A stretch of DNA of 16,066 nt from DAOMFM01 sp035429825 (GTDB taxonomy: Bacteria > Acidobacteriota > Blastocatellia > UBA7656 > JADIYM01): NCBI GenBank assembly GCA_044224215.1, contig JBGAKX010000099.1, positions 1 to 16,066 on the forward strand, read 5' to 3'. A program made the position numbers and the translations under genes. Positions 13,034 to 16,066 of this stretch are shown piece after piece. The first letter of the stretch is position 1; every line of letters starts with the position of its first letter. The notes under the pieces were generated by a model, which was not told the DNA's origin, ran no database searches, and worked only from the letters and a program-made list of their open reading frames with translations.

Positions 13034-14650
13034 GTGAGACCCTTCAAACTTCACGTCAAGACGACCTTGATCGTCTCCGCGGTCGTCGTAGCCATATTTT
13101 CGATCGTTGCGTACGTGTACACCGTGTTCGCCATCCGGCTCGAACACCGGCAGTACGAGGAGCGCGCGCTCCAGCTCGCAACGTACGTCGCCGACCGCTA
13201 CGCGCTCCGGGGCGCCGCGTTCCGGGGCGAAAGCCAGTCCGAGCTCCTGCAGGGATACGGATTCGACCTGACGCTGCAGCAGTGGTACCGATTCTCGACG
13301 CCGGTCAACGGCGTTGTCGAAGTCGAGTCGACGGGCGTCGTGCCGGGCTCGTCCGGGCCCGAGCGCGCGCTTACACCTGACGAAGTGCAGAAGCTCGTTG
13401 CGCGCGACTTCCCGACACCCGAGCTCGTCGAACACACCGACGGCCGCTTTTCCGTGTTTGCGGTGGCGCCGGTCATCGTCAACGACCGTATCCGCGAATA
13501 CGTCGTCGGCGCCATCGGCGTTCGGCTCGACATTCCGGCATCGAAGAGTCTCGCGTGGCAGATGACGCGGCTCACGATCGCCGCCATGGCGCTGATCGTG
13601 CTGAGCATCGCGGTCACGACGTACCTGCTGTTCAAGCGTCTCGTGTACGACCCGGTGGACACGCTGCTGACCGGCATGGCGCGCGCCGAGCGCGGCGATC
13701 TGACGGTCGAGGTCCCGCTGCGTGCCGAGGACGAGATCGGGCTGCTGACGACTCGCTTCAACCACATGGTCGACCGGTTGCGCGAGAACGCCGAGGAACG
13801 CGCCGAACGCGCGCGCCAGCTCGAGGAGCGCGTCCGCGACGCCACTGGCGAACTTGCCGAGATCAACACGCAGCTCGTCCAGAAGAACGACACGCTCTTC
13901 CGGATGCAGCGACAGCTCGGCGAGATGGAACGCCTCGCGACCGCCGGACAGCTTGCCGCGCAGTTCGCACACGAGGTCGGCACGCCGCTGAACCTGATCT
14001 CGGGACACGTCCAGATCCTCGCGTCGAAGGAGACCGACGAGAGGACGCGGAAGCGGCTCGACACGATCGCATCGCAGATTTCGCGAATCGAGCGAATCGT
14101 CCGCACGATGCTCGACCAGACCCGCCAGCGGGCGCCGCGTCTCGAGCGGCTGGATCTTGGCGCGCTCCTCGCCCACTTCTTTGACACCATCATGCCGTCG
14201 CTCGCGGCGCGGAGGGTTTCGCTCGATTCGCACATCGAAGCGGACCTCCCGATGATCTTCGCCGACGGCGACCAGTTGCAGCAGGTCTTCATCAACCTCG
14301 TGAACAACAGCCTCGATGCGATGCCCGACGGCGGCCGACTCACGGTCACGGCCGTTCGGGTCGACGAGGCCGTGCACGTCGAGTTCATGGACACAGGCCA
14401 CGGCATCAACGAAGCCGATCTGCCACACGTGTTCGAGCCGCTCTACACGACGCGCTCCGAAGGCGGCGGAAACGGGCTCGGTCTCGCCGTGTCCCAGAAG
14501 ATCGTGCGCGAGCACAGCGGCAGCATCGTTGCAGGTAATCTTTCCGAAGGCGGCGCAAAGTTCACCATCATCCTCCCTGTACCGGATCCGCCGATCGAAC
14601 GCGACGAGCCCGTTTCGGAAGGCGTCGGAGCCGACGACTCTCATCAATGA
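13034..14650 (+). CDS. Membrane sensor histidine kinase (HAMP, NtrB-like core)
   Basis: Senses an unknown signal at the membrane and phosphorylates the regulator encoded next to it. From GTG 13034 (AGGAG 5 nt upstream) it has 538 residues. Order: transmembrane helix about 10-34, an extracytoplasmic sensor region of about 140 residues with no family I recognise, a second helix about 180-201, and HAMP about 199-253 (ending DEIGLLTTRFNHMVDRL). A Glu/Arg-rich coiled coil to about 300 is followed by HisKA with phospho-acceptor His313 in FAHEVGTPLN. The ATPase domain has N box INLVNNSLDA at 420-429, DTGHG at 453-457 and GGGNGLGLAV from 477. It overlaps the regulator gene by 4 nt (ATGA). An upstream in-frame GTG at 12971 lies before the promoter and lacks a ribosome site. 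A short acidic tail ends the protein. Confidence 0.92.
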   Translation: MRPFKLHVKTTLIVSAVVVAIFSIVAYVYTVFAIRLEHRQYEERALQLATYVADRYALRGAAFRGESQSELLQGYGFDLTLQQWYRFSTPVNGVVEVESTGVVPGSSGPERALTPDEVQKLVARDFPTPELVEHTDGRFSVFAVAPVIVNDRIREYVVGAIGVRLDIPASKSLAWQMTRLTIAAMALIVLSIAVTTYLLFKRLVYDPVDTLLTGMARAERGDLTVEVPLRAEDEIGLLTTRFNHMVDRLRENAEERAERARQLEERVRDATGELAEINTQLVQKNDTLFRMQRQLGEMERLATAGQLAAQFAHEVGTPLNLISGHVQILASKETDERTRKRLDTIASQISRIERIVRTMLDQTRQRAPRLERLDLGALLAHFFDTIMPSLAARRVSLDSHIEADLPMIFADGDQLQQVFINLVNNSLDAMPDGGRLTVTAVRVDEAVHVEFMDTGHGINEADLPHVFEPLYTTRSEGGGNGLGLAVSQKIVREHSGSIVAGNLSEGGAKFTIILPVPDPPIERDEPVSEGVGADDSHQ

Positions 14651-16026
14651 AGAAAAAGAACATTCTCGTCATCGACGACGACCGCGAGACGTGCGACTTT
14701 CTGACGGAGATCTTTTCGGACCAAGGCTGGACGGTCGTCTCGGCGACGACGCCCGACGAGGCGGCGACCATCGCGTCGCCAAACCTCGACCTCATCGTCT
14801 CGGACATCCGTCTCGGGGCGCGCATCGACGGCATCGAGCTGCTCAAGCGGTTCAAGCGCGACATGCCCGAGATTCCGATCATACTGATCAGCGGGTTCGG
14901 CTCGCTCGAGACCGCGGTCGAGGCAGTCCGAGAGGGCGCGTTCGACTTCATCTCCAAACCATTCAACGTGACCGAGGTCGTCGCAACGGCGCGGCGGGCG
15001 ATGGAACGGCGCTCGGATTCGCACGAGCCCGCCGGGGCCGACATCGACGAGCTACTAGAGAACTATTCGTCGTCGGGACTCGTCGGGCGCAGCCGTCAGA
15101 TGATCGCGCTCTACAAGGAGATCGCGGTCGTGGCGCCGTCCAAGTCGACGGCGCTGATCACAGGCGAATCCGGAACCGGAAAGGAGCTCGTCGCGCGCGC
15201 GATTCACAATCACAGCCCGCGCGCCGACCGCCCGTTTGTCCCGGTCAACTGCGGCGCGCTCACCGAGACGCTGCTCGAGAGCGAACTGTTCGGCCACCAG
15301 CGCGGCTCGTTCACCGGCGCGACGGCCGACAAGAAAGGGCTCTTTGAGGAGGCCGACACGGGGACGATCTTTCTCGACGAGATCGGCGAGACCTCGCCGG
15401 CGCTGCAGGTCAAGCTGCTGCGTGTGCTGCAGGAGGGAGAGATCCGGCGCGTCGGCGGCTCGAGCGCCATCCGCGTCGACGTTCGTGTGATCGCCGCGAC
15501 AAACCGAACGCTCGAGGACGAGGTGAAGCGCGGAACGTTTCGCGAAGACCTGTTCTACCGGCTGTCGGTCGTCACGCTGCGCGTGCCGCGCCTGCGCGAG
15601 CGCGTCGAGGACATTCCGCTGCTCGTGGCGCATTTTCTGAAACGTGCGTGCGCCACGACGGGCCGCGATGCCATGCTCTCGGACGACGCCATGCGGATGC
15701 TGACGCACTACTCGTGGCCGGGAAACGTGCGCGAGCTCGAAAACACGATCGAGCACCTGGTGCTCTACAGCCGCGACGCCCGCATCACGAGCGACGACCT
15801 GCCCGCAAAGTTCCGCGAGGCCGTGCCGGAGATCCGGACCGGGCCCGTGGACCTGTTCGTCGATCTGCCGACGCTCGACGAGTTGGAGCGCCGTTACATC
15901 ATCCACGTGCTCGACGCCGTCGGCGGAAACCGGACGCGCGCCGCAGAAGTGCTTGGAGTCGATCGGCGCACGTTGTACCGAATGGCCGAGCGGTTCGGGG
16001 TCAAGCTGGACGCCGTCGCCGAGTAG
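14647..16026 (+). CDS. Sigma-54-dependent response regulator (NtrC family)
   Basis: A cytoplasmic transcription activator of 459 residues. The receiver domain (1-120) has the acidic cluster DDD at 10-12, phospho-acceptor Asp53, Ser82 and Lys104. The AAA+ domain (about 138-370) has Walker A GESGTGKE (173-180), the sigma-54 contact loop GSFTGA (220-225, in place of the usual GAFTGA), Walker B TIFLDE with D244-E245, and FREDLFYRL plus WPGNVRELEN. The C-terminal Fis-type helix-turn-helix lies at about 426-450 (GGNRTRAAEVLGVDRRTLYR). It overlaps the kinase gene by 4 nt, so the two are translationally coupled and should be cognate partners. It needs the sigma factor RpoN; I see no convincing RpoN promoter in the window, so its targets are elsewhere. 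The family call is secure. Confidence 0.95.
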   Translation: MKKKNILVIDDDRETCDFLTEIFSDQGWTVVSATTPDEAATIASPNLDLIVSDIRLGARIDGIELLKRFKRDMPEIPIILISGFGSLETAVEAVREGAFDFISKPFNVTEVVATARRAMERRSDSHEPAGADIDELLENYSSSGLVGRSRQMIALYKEIAVVAPSKSTALITGESGTGKELVARAIHNHSPRADRPFVPVNCGALTETLLESELFGHQRGSFTGATADKKGLFEEADTGTIFLDEIGETSPALQVKLLRVLQEGEIRRVGGSSAIRVDVRVIAATNRTLEDEVKRGTFREDLFYRLSVVTLRVPRLRERVEDIPLLVAHFLKRACATTGRDAMLSDDAMRMLTHYSWPGNVRELENTIEHLVLYSRDARITSDDLPAKFREAVPEIRTGPVDLFVDLPTLDELERRYIIHVLDAVGGNRTRAAEVLGVDRRTLYRMAERFGVKLDAVAE

Positions 16027-16035
16027 GGCCGTTCG

Positions 16036-16066
16036 CTATCGCCGGTCGAGCATGACGGCCTGGCCG
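16036..16066 (-). CDS. Possible 3' end of a convergent gene running off the window
   Basis: On the minus strand one frame entering from the right edge reads G-Q-A-V-M-L-D-R-R and stops at TAG (16036-16038), 9 bp past the regulator stop. Nine codons cannot establish a gene. I list it because the spacing would suit a convergent neighbour. Confidence 0.15.
   Translation of the reverse strand, partial: GQAVMLDRR

Noticed and set aside
12917..14647. A 576-codon minus-strand open frame
   Set aside because: Antisense to the histidine kinase, which has all family motifs. The product is low-complexity and Arg/Val/Asp-rich.
14316..15347. A 343-codon plus-strand frame spanning the kinase-regulator junction
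   Set aside because: Out of frame with both genes, Arg-rich, no motif, and it covers well-supported coding sequence.

Overview
The window is a GC-rich bacterial chromosome segment carrying mostly housekeeping and envelope genes. It has no phage, transposase, CRISPR or tRNA signal. The mix of a long-tailed Hfq, an exported subtilase with aspartate-rich C-terminal repeats, a TIG-ended exported repeat protein and an NtrC-type two-component pair fits Acidobacteriota or a neighbouring phylum. That placement is inference from protein style only.

Region by region: (1) 1-154 is non-coding and holds nested hairpins that look like a dispersed REP-type element. (2) 155-4496, minus strand: gntK (FGGY gluconokinase), tkt (transketolase) and pgl (6-phosphogluconolactonase) form a pentose-phosphate and gluconate operon. 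A perfect 14-bp inverted repeat lies just upstream of gntK. (3) 4578-6702, minus strand: a PduO-type cob(I)alamin adenosyltransferase is followed by an exported protein with about seven repeats and a C-terminal TIG-like domain. (4) 6703-8318, plus strand: a Nudix hydrolase whose N-terminus resembles a degenerate Tpt1/KptA ADP-ribosyltransferase-fold domain, then a small exported protein with its own good promoter and a strong terminator. (5) 8319-10694, plus strand: an exported S8 protease with prodomain, complete triad and five C-terminal repeats. (6) 10705-12747, minus strand: hfq, tmk and holB form an operon. (7) 13034-16026, plus strand: a membrane histidine kinase and a sigma-54-dependent response regulator overlap by 4 bp.

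How the genes work together: gntK feeds gluconate into 6-phosphogluconate, pgl makes the same metabolite from the glucose-6-phosphate dehydrogenase product, and tkt recycles the resulting pentoses. The tmk and holB products serve DNA replication (dTTP supply and clamp loading), with hfq placed ahead of them. The kinase/regulator pair should sense an envelope signal and switch on unknown sigma-54 promoters.

The least ordinary items are the KptA-like/Nudix fusion with its operator-like, almost leaderless promoter; the A-rich hfq leader together with an acidic-tipped Hfq tail (possible autoregulation); the degenerate CTCTGCGG-type octamer array before the kinase promoter; and the long palindromes at 4524-4569 and 10701-10741. 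I see no clear novel multi-gene defence or mobile system.
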